Source: Roseobacter cerasinus
GTDB taxonomy: Bacteria > Pseudomonadota > Alphaproteobacteria > Rhodobacterales > Rhodobacteraceae
Assembly (NCBI RefSeq): GCF_009811755.1
Contig: NZ_BLIV01000007.1
Coordinates: 186,001-250,000, forward strand
Length of the DNA: 64,000 bases
Reading direction: 5' to 3'
Both the position numbers and the translations under genes were made by a program. Below the pieces are notes generated by a model. The model saw only the letters and a program-made list of their open reading frames with translations. It was not told the DNA's origin and made no database searches. Positions 27,168 through 36,187 of the stretch are shown here, piece by piece (positions within the stretch are counted from its first letter, which is position 1; every line of letters begins with the position of its first letter).

Positions 27168-28049
27168 TCAATGTTCCTTCGACAGTGGTTCGGTTGATGT
27201 GCTGGCGGTTGTCGGGCGATAGGTGGTCGGCCCATCAGTTCGAAAGCCGGCTGTATCTGTGTCTGCGATACGCTCTGAATGCCCGAGGAAGAGATACCCA
27301 TCGGGCTTGAGCATTTGATGAAATCGCGGCCAGAGCCGATTTTGTGTATCTAAATCAAAGTAGATAACAACATTTCGGCAGAAAATTATGTCCATCTTCT
27401 GCTTCATTGGCCAAGACGTTAGTAGATTGAGCTCTCGGAAAGCGATCATCTGCTGCAATTCTTTGTTGGCGATGAATACGGTTTCTCCGTTCTCGGAACC
27501 TTTGCGGAAGTGCCGCTGAAGAAGGGTCTCAGGTATCCCGGACGTCAGACGCTCAGGGTAGCTAGCGGCTGTCGCAAACTTGACCACATTGGGATCGATG
27601 TCGGTTGCGAGGATGCGAATGTCGAGATCCAGGACGTTTGGTATCGCTTCGGCCAGCGTCATAGCGATCGAGAGTGCCTCCTGACCATTTGAGCACCCTG
27701 CTGACCAAATTCTCACTTTTTCCCCATTCTTAAGCTTTGGGAGCAACATGTCTGCAATTCGGCTCTGCAAGATATCAAAGTGATGTTTTTCACGGAAGAA
27801 ATGAGACACATTTGTTGTGAGCGCCGAGATCATATGTCGGCGCTCGTCTGCTCCATCTTCCGAACAGACAAACGCACTGTAGTCATCGAAGTCAGCCATG
27901 TTGAGCGCGCGAAGCCGGTGCCGCAGACGGGACTGAATCATTGATATCTTCTCGACAGCAAGTTGAAGCCCGCTTTCACGATATGCAAGTTGAGCAATCG
28001 CTTCAAAGCTTTCGGCCGTGATGCCGCTGTCTCCAACCTGATCCTTCAT
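27168..28049 (-). CDS. cheR: chemotaxis protein methyltransferase CheR
   Basis: The 293-aa enzyme methylates glutamates on chemoreceptors using S-adenosylmethionine. It has the N-terminal helical CheR domain (to about residue 90, 'ALTTNVSHFFRE' at its end). The SAM-binding domain follows, with 'IWSAGCSNGQEALSIAM', 'ILATDIDPNVV', 'DIIFCRNVVIYFD' and 'DGYLFLGHSE'. The start ATG overlaps the cheW stop as TGATG; a GTG one codon earlier is possible. No receptor gene lies in the window, and the operon has no cheB. Confidence 0.92.
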   Translation of the reverse strand: MKDQVGDSGITAESFEAIAQLAYRESGLQLAVEKISMIQSRLRHRLRALNMADFDDYSAFVCSEDGADERRHMISALTTNVSHFFREKHHFDILQSRIADMLLPKLKNGEKVRIWSAGCSNGQEALSIAMTLAEAIPNVLDLDIRILATDIDPNVVKFATAASYPERLTSGIPETLLQRHFRKGSENGETVFIANKELQQMIAFRELNLLTSWPMKQKMDIIFCRNVVIYFDLDTQNRLWPRFHQMLKPDGYLFLGHSERIADTDTAGFRTDGPTTYRPTTASTSTEPLSKEH

Positions 28050-28507
28050 CACGCGGCTTGACCTTGTACAGAAGTCACAATCGAGCTGAGATCCAGGACA
28101 CGGATCATTCTCTCGTCGATCACTGTGAGCGCGCTCACAACATTTGGAGCGTTGCTTGCTTGCATCTCCGGTGGCGGCTGAAGATCATCGTCTGTCAGGG
28201 CGATGATATCGGATACCGCATCGACCAGCAGACCGGTCATGACATCGTCGTGGTTCACGACGATTATGACATTCCGATCAGTTTGTTTCTGAGGCTTGAG
28301 GCCAAGCCTTTCCGACAAATCCATGACCGGGAGCACGGTTCCGCGCAGATTAATGACACCCTTCATGTAGCTTGGAGCGTGAGGGAGTGGCGTTGTTTTG
28401 GTCCACCCTCGGATTTCGCGCACCGACATGATGTCGAGCGAGTATTCTTGCTCGGCAAGCTGGAAAGTCAGCAACTCAATCGATGTTGATGTGTCTTTTT
28501 CACTCAT
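28049..28507 (-). CDS. cheW: chemotaxis coupling protein CheW
   Basis: The 152-aa protein is a single CheW domain that links CheA to receptors. It shows 'LTFQLAEQEYSLDIMSVREI', 'MKGVINLRGTVLPVMDL' and 'GLLVDAVSDII', all canonical. It is coupled to cheA by ATGA and to cheR by TGATG. Length and motifs are intact. Confidence 0.93.
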   Translation of the reverse strand: MSEKDTSTSIELLTFQLAEQEYSLDIMSVREIRGWTKTTPLPHAPSYMKGVINLRGTVLPVMDLSERLGLKPQKQTDRNVIIVVNHDDVMTGLLVDAVSDIIALTDDDLQPPPEMQASNAPNVVSALTVIDERMIRVLDLSSIVTSVQGQAA

Positions 28508-30759
28508 GCCGTTGCTCCTGAAGTTGTCTGTGGCGTCGCCATTCCTGTTGCGCCAATCGCGTTCGTGATAATGTCGGAGGTGTCGAGAATTAGGGCAATT
28601 TGCCCATCTCCGAGAATGGTTGCTGCGGCGATTCCCGGCGCACGGTAGAAGCTGTCATCGAGACCTTTGATGACAACCTGACGTTGATCCTGGATGCTGT
28701 CGATGATCAGCGCGGCGTGGCTTCCATCTTCATGCGCGATCAGGAGTACGACAGATCCATCGTAGTTCTGCACAGGATCACGGTATCCAAGTTCCTTACC
28801 GAGATCAAAAAGTGGGACGAAGCCACTGCGAACGCGGACGACGTGCGCACCGGGGCGTACCATCTCTACATCATTGTCGGTCAGTGTGAGGGTTTCGATC
28901 ACCACGTTGAGAGGGAGAACCAGTGTTTCCTCGGCCACCTGCACAACCATCCCGTCCAACACCGCAAGGGTGAGAGGCAATGAAATCGAGAAAGTGGTGC
29001 CTTCACCGGGGGTCGATGAAATGGATATCCGACCACCAAGCGCTTGAATTGATGTGCGCACAACATCCATGCCGACACCGCGGCCCGAGAGATCGGACAC
29101 CACAGCGGCTGTTGAAAAACCTGGCAAGAACAGCAGGTTGTCGATTTCGCCATCCGAAAGGGACGCATCCGCCGGAATCAAGCCTTTGTCTATCGCGATC
29201 TGCATTACCTTGGGACGGTTGATGCCGCCGCCGTCGTCGGACACCTCAATCACAACCCGCCCGGAGCGGTGGGCGGCTGTGAGATTGACCTGCCCCTGTT
29301 CCGGCTTGCCAGCGGCAACCCTGTCTTCGGAATTCTCCAACCCGTGATCGACAGCATTGCGGATCATATGCGTGAGTGGATCCGCAAGTCTTTCGATAAC
29401 AGTTTTGTCGACCTCGGTACTTTCGCCCTCGGTATGCAGACGAACGTCTTTACCGACGGCTGCGGAAGCTTCGCGCACGATGCGTGACATACGCTGAAAC
29501 AGCGATTTGACCGGTTGTGCGCGGATCATCATCACGCTGTCCTGGATGTCGCGCGTCAGACGTTGAAATTCCTCCAGACCGTTCATCGCATCAGAGTGAG
29601 GTGAAAGACCCGATCGTTCGAGGCTTTGGGCCAGCATCGCCTGATTGATCACGAGCTCGCCTACCAGGTTGACCAATCGTTCGATCCGGTCGAGATCGAC
29701 CCGAACCACGGACTTGGCCGCAGTGGGGGATGATTGTCGTGCGGGGGCGGCTGTGGCTTTGGGCGCCGGAGGCGTGGAGTCTGCCGAGGTCATGGCTGGC
29801 TCCGGCGCGCTGCGATCTTCGCCTGACGGTTGTTGATCCGACTCAGGTTCGACGGCGGGGGGCACGTCGGGTGTTTCATCTGCCGTGTCTTCTGTTGAAG
29901 CATCGTTTGTGGCCGTTTCTTCGTCGGGCTGCTGTATATCGTCAGCCGTTGCTTTTTTTTTGATATCCAGCGTGCACAAACCTTCTACGAATTCGAACGA
30001 GGCCGCGATCTCCGCTTCTTGCGCCTCTGTCTCCAACTCGATCGTCCAGGCGAGATATGAGTTCTCCGGTGCAAGTGTGTCTAGGTCGGGCAGCTCATCG
30101 AGGTGGCAAGTGACCGTGCAGGTCCCCAGATCCTCCAGGGCCCGAAGCATGTGAAAGGGCTCGTTGCCGGTCTCGAAGAGATCATTGTCGGGCTTGAAGT
30201 AGATGATAAACTTTCCGTCGTCTGATGACGTATCCGGCTCCAGGGCTGGCAGTCCCATGCCGTCGTCGTCATCATCCCCACCCAGATCAAGATCGAGCGA
30301 AAGCGTGGCGGGCTGGAAGTCGATGTTCTCTTCTTCGCTGTCATCATCTTCTTCGATACCGGCATCACCCAGAAGGCCGTTCAGAGACGACAGCAGCTCT
30401 GCTGTGACATCGTCCGGTAGCGGACCGTCATCGCGGCTAATGCGGACCAGATCAGACAGGTGGTCGGCGCATTGGAAGAAAATTTTTCTCGCCGTGGTAT
30501 CAGGTGACATACGGCCCGAGCGGACCTCATCCAGTACCGTTTCGAACCGGTGCGCAAATCGCACCAAGGCTTCAAGGCCGAATGCACCAGCCCCGCCTTT
30601 GATGGAATGTACCGCGCGGAAGACGATGTTGATCGTTTCAGGATCATCGTCGCCATCGTCGAGCGCTTGCAGCCCGTCTTGCAGTGCTTCGAGAAGCTCT
30701 TCGCATTCAATAAAAAACGAAGCGCGGATTTCCGCCATTGGGTCATTAGGGTCAGACAT
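28504..30759 (-). CDS. cheA: chemotaxis histidine kinase CheA
   Basis: The 751-aa kinase has an Hpt domain at 1-110 with phospho-acceptor His51 in 'FRAVHSIKGGAGA'. A long acidic linker follows ('DLGGDDDDDG' and others), then a P2-like region at about 190-270, a Pro/Ala/Thr-rich linker, and a dimerisation segment ('RIERLVNLVGELVINQAML'). The HATPase carries 'HMIRNAVDHGLE' and 'SDDGGGI'. A CheW-like domain is at the C-terminus. The ATG at 30759 was chosen for a GAGGAG Shine-Dalgarno 5 nt upstream. It should phosphorylate the two CheY proteins encoded in the same operon. Confidence 0.94.
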   Translation of the reverse strand: MSDPNDPMAEIRASFFIECEELLEALQDGLQALDDGDDDPETINIVFRAVHSIKGGAGAFGLEALVRFAHRFETVLDEVRSGRMSPDTTARKIFFQCADHLSDLVRISRDDGPLPDDVTAELLSSLNGLLGDAGIEEDDDSEEENIDFQPATLSLDLDLGGDDDDDGMGLPALEPDTSSDDGKFIIYFKPDNDLFETGNEPFHMLRALEDLGTCTVTCHLDELPDLDTLAPENSYLAWTIELETEAQEAEIAASFEFVEGLCTLDIKKKATADDIQQPDEETATNDASTEDTADETPDVPPAVEPESDQQPSGEDRSAPEPAMTSADSTPPAPKATAAPARQSSPTAAKSVVRVDLDRIERLVNLVGELVINQAMLAQSLERSGLSPHSDAMNGLEEFQRLTRDIQDSVMMIRAQPVKSLFQRMSRIVREASAAVGKDVRLHTEGESTEVDKTVIERLADPLTHMIRNAVDHGLENSEDRVAAGKPEQGQVNLTAAHRSGRVVIEVSDDGGGINRPKVMQIAIDKGLIPADASLSDGEIDNLLFLPGFSTAAVVSDLSGRGVGMDVVRTSIQALGGRISISSTPGEGTTFSISLPLTLAVLDGMVVQVAEETLVLPLNVVIETLTLTDNDVEMVRPGAHVVRVRSGFVPLFDLGKELGYRDPVQNYDGSVVLLIAHEDGSHAALIIDSIQDQRQVVIKGLDDSFYRAPGIAAATILGDGQIALILDTSDIITNAIGATGMATPQTTSGATA

Positions 30760-30769
30760 GATCGCTCCT

Positions 30770-31135
30770 CTATCCTGCAACCATTTGGAGCGCTTTGATC
30801 AGCTTCGCCGGATCAAACGGCTTCACGATCCAGCCGGTGGCCCCGGCGTCTCTTGCGCGCGCCTTAAGTTCGGGCGCGGCTTCTGTGGTAAGCACCAGTA
30901 TCGGGGTGGCGCGGTGTTTGTCTTGGCCGCGCACCGCATCGATAAAACCAAATCCATCCATCCGTGGCATATTGATGTCAGTGATGATCGCATCCGGTTC
31001 GATGCCGTCCAGCACCTCGATGCCGTGCACGCCGTCATCGGCGGTGTGAACGTTGAAACCGGCAGGCAGCAATGCCAGGCGGATCATATCCCGCATTGTG
31101 CGACTGTCGTCGACGGCTAGTATCTCCAAGCTCAT
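30770..31135 (-). CDS. cheY: CheY-like single-domain response regulator
   Basis: The 121-aa receiver has Asp9-Asp10, phospho-acceptor Asp53 in 'AIITDINMPRMDG', 'LVLTTEA' and 'GWIVKPFDP'. It is closer to the classical CheY pattern than the second receiver of the operon. Its ATG overlaps the STAS gene stop as ATGA, and cheA starts 10 bp after its stop. With two CheY proteins, one is usually the motor ligand and the other a phosphate sink; which is which cannot be told here. Confidence 0.92.
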   Translation of the reverse strand: MSLEILAVDDSRTMRDMIRLALLPAGFNVHTADDGVHGIEVLDGIEPDAIITDINMPRMDGFGFIDAVRGQDKHRATPILVLTTEAAPELKARARDAGATGWIVKPFDPAKLIKALQMVAG

Positions 31136-31407
31136 GTCCGCCCCCCTGCAATTGTTTCCGGGCTCATCCCCATGACGCGCAGCTGGTCGGTCACGCGGTC
31201 GGATGCGTTGATCAACGAGAGGGATCCACCGGCCGCCGCCGCACTTGTCGCTGCAGCCAGCATGACTTGCAGGCAAAGTGCCCCGAGATGCTTGACGTCG
31301 GTCAGATCGAGGACGAGATCCTCGGCTGCGTGGTCCTTCAACTGGGTCTTGAGCGTGGTTGCCGCAGGCAGATCAAGTCGGGACGGGAGTACGATGGGTT
31401 CACTCAT
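31132..31407 (-). CDS. STAS-domain protein of the chemotaxis operon
   Basis: The 91-aa STAS (SpoIIAA-like) domain is the first gene of the operon. The fold pattern is visible: 'LVLDLTDVKHLGALCLQVML' followed by a Gly-rich turn and 'LSLINASDRVTDQLRVMGM'. The position that carries the phosphorylatable Ser/Thr in anti-anti-sigma factors (D-S/T-x-G before 'LQVL') reads G42-A43-L44-C45, so switching by serine phosphorylation is unlikely. It may be a scaffold or ligand-binding component of the signalling array. It is coupled to cheY by ATGA. Confidence 0.85.
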   Translation of the reverse strand: MSEPIVLPSRLDLPAATTLKTQLKDHAAEDLVLDLTDVKHLGALCLQVMLAAATSAAAAGGSLSLINASDRVTDQLRVMGMSPETIAGGRT

Positions 31408-31574
31408 TCTGCGTTCCTCTCAATACAGGATCCTTGCGGGTGCATCATTCTCTCCACATCGACTGGTTGCTCAAACACGGCGGTTGTAGAGCGCAGGATG
31501 TTAAGACCGCGTTACTGACCTCAGAAGTTTTGAGCTTGCCGTGCAGCAAGTCGCAATTGCTGCTTCGACATCCC

Positions 31575-31615
31575 CTAAAAAAACAAAAAACCCCGGCTGC
31601 GAGAGCCGGGGTTTT
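31575..31615 (-). terminator. intrinsic terminator of the methyltransferase operon
   Basis: AAAACCCCGGCT-GCGAG-AGCCGGGGTTTT is a perfect 12-bp stem. On the minus strand it is followed by a T-rich run (the plus-strand AAAAAAACAAAAAA). It lies 20 bp after the stop at 31636. Confidence 0.9.
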
Positions 31616-31635
31616 CAAGAGGGTGACGCATCAGG

Positions 31636-32709
31636 TCAGGCGCGGCGTCGCCTGCGCCCGCCGCGTCCGCGACCTTCCTGACCGGGCTTGGGGGGCGCTT
31701 TGTTGAATTCGATCCAGGCTCCACCGTGCGGGTCGTTGTCGGTGAGGAAATTCGCGGCTCGAATCGCTTCCATCTCTTTGCCGGGGCGTGGCTTGGTCGA
31801 TCCCAGACCGGTGAGTTCGCAGAAAAGCTCGGGATCCATGTCATCGGGGACGATGACACCAGCGGCTGCCAGTTCGGCACGCTTGGCCTCGATCTTGGCA
31901 GGTGACACGGGCAGGGCAACCGGGTTCATGATCGCCGAGGTCATGCCCGCACCCATGGCCATCGGCAGGAACGCATTGTTGATGCCGTGGCGGTTGGGCA
32001 AGCCAAAGGAGATATTCGACGCACCACAGGTGGTATTCACCCCCAGCTCTTCGCGCAGGCGGCGCACAAGGGTGAAAACCTGATTGCCTGCTGTCGCCAT
32101 GGCCCCGATGGGCATCACCAGTGGGTCGACAACAATATCATGCGCGGGGATGCCGAAATCGGCCGCGCGCTCGACAATCTTCTTGGCGACAGCAAAGCGC
32201 ACATCGGGGTCTTCGGAAATCCCTGTGTCATCGTTTGAGATGGCCACCACGGGCACATTATACTTCTTGACCAGCGGCAGTACGATCTCCAGCCGCTCTT
32301 CCTCGCCTGTGACCGAATTCAAAAGGGGGCGACCCTCGCAAGCCTCAAGGCCGGATTCCAGCGCACCCGGTACGGAGCTATCAATGCACAGCGGCACATC
32401 GACGATGGCCTGCACCCGCTGCACCAGTTCTTTCATCAACGGAGGTTCGACAAAATTGTTGTCGGCGTAGCGCGTGTCTTCGGCCATCTTGTTTGTGAAA
32501 ACAGCCCCCGAGTTCACGTCGAGCACGGTCGCCCCTGCGGCCACCTGCGCCAGCGCGTCCGCCTCGACGGTGGAGAAATCCCCCGCTTCAAGCTCCAGCG
32601 CCAGTTTCTTGCGGCCGGTCGGATTGATCCGTTCGCCAATCACGCAGAAGGGCTGATCAAAGCCGATGATCGCGGTCTTGGTCTTGGATTCGACAATGGT
32701 GCGGGTCAT
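31636..32709 (-). CDS. methyltetrahydrofolate:corrinoid methyltransferase (pterin-binding domain)
   Basis: The 357-aa protein is a pterin-binding TIM barrel related to the MetH folate domain and AcsE: 'FCVIGERINPTGRKKLA', 'AAGATVLDVNSGAV', 'VPLCIDSSVPGALESGL', 'VDPLVMPIGA', 'GASNISFGLPNRHGIN'. It would pass the methyl group of 5-methyl-THF to a separate corrinoid protein. The C-terminal tail is very basic ('GRGRGGRRRRRA'). It follows an MTHFR-like gene by 15 bp. Roseobacters have been reported to use a methionine synthase split into separate proteins, and this is a good candidate for the folate-binding part. A one-carbon catabolic role is the alternative. Confidence 0.85.
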   Translation of the reverse strand: MTRTIVESKTKTAIIGFDQPFCVIGERINPTGRKKLALELEAGDFSTVEADALAQVAAGATVLDVNSGAVFTNKMAEDTRYADNNFVEPPLMKELVQRVQAIVDVPLCIDSSVPGALESGLEACEGRPLLNSVTGEEERLEIVLPLVKKYNVPVVAISNDDTGISEDPDVRFAVAKKIVERAADFGIPAHDIVVDPLVMPIGAMATAGNQVFTLVRRLREELGVNTTCGASNISFGLPNRHGINNAFLPMAMGAGMTSAIMNPVALPVSPAKIEAKRAELAAAGVIVPDDMDPELFCELTGLGSTKPRPGKEMEAIRAANFLTDNDPHGGAWIEFNKAPPKPGQEGRGRGGRRRRRA

Positions 32710-32724
32710 TCAGATGTCCTTGGA

Positions 32725-33651
32725 TCAGGTGTTTGCAGGGGCAGTGGACGCGCCACCAGTGTCGATGGCCCATGTGGCGTTGGTCTTGATGCCGCCCAAT
32801 GGGAAGAAGTGCACGTTTGTGATGTTGAAGCCGGGGTGCGCCGCCTTGTGTGCGGCCAATGCACCGACGACATCCGTGGGCTCATAAGGAAGCAGCAGTT
32901 TGGTGACATCCATCGCACGCTTCTGCAGCACCTTCAGGGAGGGACCGACACCACAGGCGATGGCGAATTTGATCAGGGTCTGCAGCTTCGCAGGCCCGGC
33001 GATGCCTATGTGCACCGGCAATGTGATGCCTTGGGCGGCCAGATCGTCTGCCCAGGCGATGATCGGTTTTGCGTCGAAGGCGAATTGCGTGGCAATCGCC
33101 ATCTGCGCATCGGTGCGGCTCTGAAAGTCGTTTTTCCACTTCAGCGCAGCGGTCACATTTGTCATGGAGCCGTCGGCGTCGATGTCGCGGTTGCCCTCGG
33201 GGTGACCGGCCACGTGCAGGCGTTCAAAGCCCGCCTCGTCAAAGAGCCCTGTCTCCATCAGTTGCATGGAGCTGTCGAAGTCGCCATGCGGTTGCGCGAC
33301 GCCACCGGCCAGCAACAGCGCCTGCTTCACATCCGCCTCACCCTGATAGCGCGCAATCCAGTCGGCCAGTGTCGCCTTGTCCTTGATGATGCGCGCGGGG
33401 AAGTGCGGCATCACCGGATAGCCATCTGCGTTCAGGCGTTTGGCGGTGGCGACCATATCGTCAATCGGCGTGCCTTCGATGTGGGCGATATAGACACGTG
33501 TGCCTTCGGGCAGCAGATCGCGGAAATTCTCGACCTTCTCGGCGGTGCGCGGCATCACCTCGATGGAATAGTCCCGCAAGAAGGCTTCAACCTCCGGAGC
33601 GACGGTTTTTTCCGCGCGCGCATCTTTCTTCTTGAAATTCAGCAGAGCCAT
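32725..33651 (-). CDS. methylenetetrahydrofolate reductase-like protein
   Basis: The 308-aa protein resembles the MTHFR/MetF TIM barrel: 'TRVYIAHIEGTPIDDMVATA', 'LLLAGGVAQPHGDFDSSMQL', 'LHVAGHPEGNRDID', 'TQFAFDAKPIIAWADDLA' and 'PVHIGIAGPA'. These match the NAD(P)H:FAD-dependent reductase that makes 5-methyl-THF. The N-terminus (about 20 residues, 'LNFKKKDARAEKT') is lysine-rich. It sits directly upstream of the methyl-THF:corrinoid methyltransferase, so the pair makes and then uses 5-methyl-THF. It is divergent in sequence from classical MetF and may be a paralogue. Confidence 0.8.
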   Translation of the reverse strand: MALLNFKKKDARAEKTVAPEVEAFLRDYSIEVMPRTAEKVENFRDLLPEGTRVYIAHIEGTPIDDMVATAKRLNADGYPVMPHFPARIIKDKATLADWIARYQGEADVKQALLLAGGVAQPHGDFDSSMQLMETGLFDEAGFERLHVAGHPEGNRDIDADGSMTNVTAALKWKNDFQSRTDAQMAIATQFAFDAKPIIAWADDLAAQGITLPVHIGIAGPAKLQTLIKFAIACGVGPSLKVLQKRAMDVTKLLLPYEPTDVVGALAAHKAAHPGFNITNVHFFPLGGIKTNATWAIDTGGASTAPANT

Positions 33652-33699
33652 CAGACGGTCCTTTCGGGTCAGAAGTGGGTCGAGGAAGCGGGGCAGGGG

Positions 33700-33996
33700 T
33701 CAGGCCCAGCCGTCGTTGTTGATCAGGGCCTTGATGCGCTCGCGGTCATATTCGGCATCAAGACGCGCCGCTTGCGCATCGGCGATGGCCTCGGGATCAC
33801 CATCAACCGCGAAGGGATCGGCCTTGCGCCACTCGGCCAGATAGGCATCAGTGTCCTCGGCGCCAACCTTCATCGCCGCGCGGTCAATGGCCTGTTCGAA
33901 CCGTTCCGGCAGCTGTCGCTTGGAGCCACGCCGCCCTTTGCCCACGATCACCTGAGCCGGAATATCGCGCCAGTAGACTATCGTCACATCGGGCAT
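33700..33996 (-). CDS. PF13769-type 'virulence factor' family small protein
   Basis: The 98-aa protein begins 'PDVTIVYWRDIPAQVIVGKG' and ends 'YDRERIKALINNDGWA', the pattern of a small family annotated only as 'virulence factor'. The family often sits next to corrinoid/folate methyl-transfer genes in Rhodobacterales, as here. Its molecular role is unknown and the name should not be taken literally. The ATG at 33996 is preferred; another at 34014 is possible. It is the first gene of the three-gene module. Confidence 0.7.
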   Translation of the reverse strand: MPDVTIVYWRDIPAQVIVGKGRRGSKRQLPERFEQAIDRAAMKVGAEDTDAYLAEWRKADPFAVDGDPEAIADAQAARLDAEYDRERIKALINNDGWA

Positions 33997-34260
33997 GGGC
34001 CGAATCCCCCTCATCTCTTTTCGCCTATCTAACGGCTGCTGATCCGTTTTCGAGGCAGAATTTCGACAGAACACCATCTGTCCGCGACGCACTGTATCTA
34101 TCGCATCTGCCCGTGCAGAGCGAGCGTTGCGATCCGCCAAAATCCTCATGAAGACCGTGAGCCGCAGCGCAGCCCGATATGTCACAGGACACAGCCAGCG
34201 CTTGCGCCCTCGCGCCGGGCGGACTACTCTAAGGTTAACTCGAAATGAAAGGCGCAAAAA

Positions 34261-35376
34261 ATGGCGCCACAGCGTCCCAGAGGTGCGGGCGCGCTCGAAA
34301 AAAAGATGGCTCTGAGCCCCGCGCCAGTACCGTCCAGATCCGGTGAGCTTTATGCCGCGCTCGATCTGGGCACAAACAGCTGCCGCATGTTGATCGCCCA
34401 GCCGAAGGGAAATGGGTTCCATGTGGTCGACAGCTTCTCCAAATCCGTCCAATTGGGGTCGGGGCTGGAGAAAACCGGGCGGTTGTCGCGCGGCTCCATG
34501 ACGCGCACCGTTCAGGCTCTGCGGATCTGCCAGCAAAAGCTGCGGCGCAACAAGGTGCGGCGGATGCGGCTGGTCGCCACCGAGGCCTGTCGCCGCGCGT
34601 TGAACGCTCAGGACTTCCTGCGGCGCGTCCAACGCGAGACGGGGCTGCGGCTCGATATCATCAAACCGCAGGAAGAGGCGCAACTCGCGGTGATCTCCTG
34701 CGCGCCGCTGGTCAGCCGCAATACCGAGAACCTGCTGGTGGTCGACATCGGCGGCGGCTCGACCGAGCTGGTCTGGATTGATCTGACGGATGTGCCGCGC
34801 CACGATCGGCCGCAGTCCATCATGCGGTTGCACAATGGGTTCAAGCCGGTGATGACCGATCTGCCACAGGCGCGCGTCGTCGACTGGATTTCGGTGCCCC
34901 TGGGCGTGGCGACACTGCGTGATCAGTTCAACGATGTGGAAGACGATGCCGCGCGTTTTGCGCTGATGAGCTGGTTTTTTGAAGAGAACCTGGCCGATTT
35001 TGCACCTTATCACGACACGCAGCCGCATGAGAAGTTCCAGATTGTCGGCACATCCGGCACCGTTACAACCGTGGCGGCGAGCCATCTGGGGCTGAAACGC
35101 TATGACAGGACCAAGGTGGACGGGTTGCATATGACATCCGACCAGATTGACCGGGTGATCCGGTCGTATCTGGCGCTTGGCCCTGCCGGGCGGCGAGCGG
35201 ATCCGCGCATCGGGCAAGACCGGCAGGCGTTGATCATGTCCGGCTCCGCGATCTTACAGGCGCTCATGCGCTGTTGGCCAACCGACAGGTTGTCGGTCGC
35301 GGATCGCGGGTTGCGTGAGGGGCTGCTTTACGCGCAGATGAACGCGGATGGTGTGTTGGAAGACGGAGGGATCTGA
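34261..35376 (+). CDS. Ppx/GppA phosphatase family protein
   Basis: The 371-aa protein has the ASKHA fold of exopolyphosphatase/guanosine pentaphosphatase: '[19 protein letters not shown]' (phosphate 1), '[16 protein letters not shown]' (phosphate 2), and '[15 protein letters not shown]'. It hydrolyses polyphosphate or pppGpp. The short single-module length is common in alphaproteobacteria. The first ~30 residues are basic and variable, so an internal start (an ATG near 34306) is possible. Its TGA overlaps the rlmE ATG, coupling the two genes. Confidence 0.88.
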   Translation: MAPQRPRGAGALEKKMALSPAPVPSRSGELYAALDLGTNSCRMLIAQPKGNGFHVVDSFSKSVQLGSGLEKTGRLSRGSMTRTVQALRICQQKLRRNKVRRMRLVATEACRRALNAQDFLRRVQRETGLRLDIIKPQEEAQLAVISCAPLVSRNTENLLVVDIGGGSTELVWIDLTDVPRHDRPQSIMRLHNGFKPVMTDLPQARVVDWISVPLGVATLRDQFNDVEDDAARFALMSWFFEENLADFAPYHDTQPHEKFQIVGTSGTVTTVAASHLGLKRYDRTKVDGLHMTSDQIDRVIRSYLALGPAGRRADPRIGQDRQALIMSGSAILQALMRCWPTDRLSVADRGLREGLLYAQMNADGVLEDGGI

Positions 35377-36098
35377 TGGCCAAGACGCCAAGCGGCAAAA
35401 ACACCTCTGGCCGGGGCCAGCGGGAGTTGAAGGTCAAGGTGAAATCAGCGCGCGGGCGCAAACTCAGCTCCACGCGCTGGTTGCAGCGGCAGCTGAACGA
35501 CCCGTATGTCAAGCGCGCAAAGGCCGAGGGCTATCGGGGGCGGGCCGCCTATAAGATCATGGAGCTGGACGACAAATACCGATTCCTTGTTCCTGGCGCC
35601 CGCGTGGTGGATCTGGGCGCGGCCCCCGGCGGGTGGTGCCAGGTGGCGGTCAAGCGGGTGAATGCGCTGGGGGAGAAATCGGGTAAAGCCGTCGGCACCA
35701 TTCTCGGGATTGACTTGCAAGAGATGGAGCCCATCGCCGGCTGTGAGTTGTACCAGCTGGATTTCATGGAAGATGACGCGGATCTGAAGGTGAAGGATTG
35801 GCTGGGCGGCCAGGCCGATGTGGTGATGTCCGATATGGCGGCAAGCAGTTCCGGCCACAAGCAGACCGATCATTTGCGGATCATCGCGCTCTGCGAGGCG
35901 GCGGCCTACTTTGCCTTCGACGTGCTGGATGAGGGCGGAACATTTGTCGCCAAGGTGCTGGCGGGTGGCGCCGAGGGCGCGCTTCAACAGCTGTTGAAGC
36001 AGCGATTCTCGAAGGTCGCCAACATTAAACCACCGGCGTCACGGTCCGACAGTTCGGAAAAATTCGTTGTGGCGACAGGGTTTCGGGGTGCAGCCTAA
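35376..36098 (+). CDS. rlmE: 23S rRNA (uridine-2'-O-)-methyltransferase RlmE (FtsJ/RrmJ)
   Basis: The 240-aa SAM-dependent enzyme methylates U2552 of 23S rRNA in the A-loop. Motifs: '[16 protein letters not shown]', SAM loop '[16 protein letters not shown]', '[19 protein letters not shown]' and '[12 protein letters not shown]'. The K-D-K-E tetrad context is intact. The first ~30 residues are a lysine/arginine-rich extension usual in alphaproteobacteria. The gene overlaps ppx by one base, and no terminator was found after it. Confidence 0.95.
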   Translation: MAKTPSGKNTSGRGQRELKVKVKSARGRKLSSTRWLQRQLNDPYVKRAKAEGYRGRAAYKIMELDDKYRFLVPGARVVDLGAAPGGWCQVAVKRVNALGEKSGKAVGTILGIDLQEMEPIAGCELYQLDFMEDDADLKVKDWLGGQADVVMSDMAASSSGHKQTDHLRIIALCEAAAYFAFDVLDEGGTFVAKVLAGGAEGALQQLLKQRFSKVANIKPPASRSDSSEKFVVATGFRGAA

Positions 36099-36187
36099 AG
36101 GCTTTACCGCCCATTAAAGAAGTTCAGACTAGCGTGAGGTCGATCTGCGCCACTTTGGCGCACCGACCCTGAAAAAGGACTTTGGAT

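Noticed and set aside
33997-34260. Possible cobalamin or SAM riboswitch before the methyltransferase module
   Set aside because: Searched by eye for the conserved cores of cobalamin and SAM-II type elements; none was recognised.
34014-35217. 505-codon minus-strand frame running through ppx and the PF13769 gene
   Set aside because: Only its last 98 codons (from 33996) have family features; the rest is antisense to the Ppx/GppA gene.
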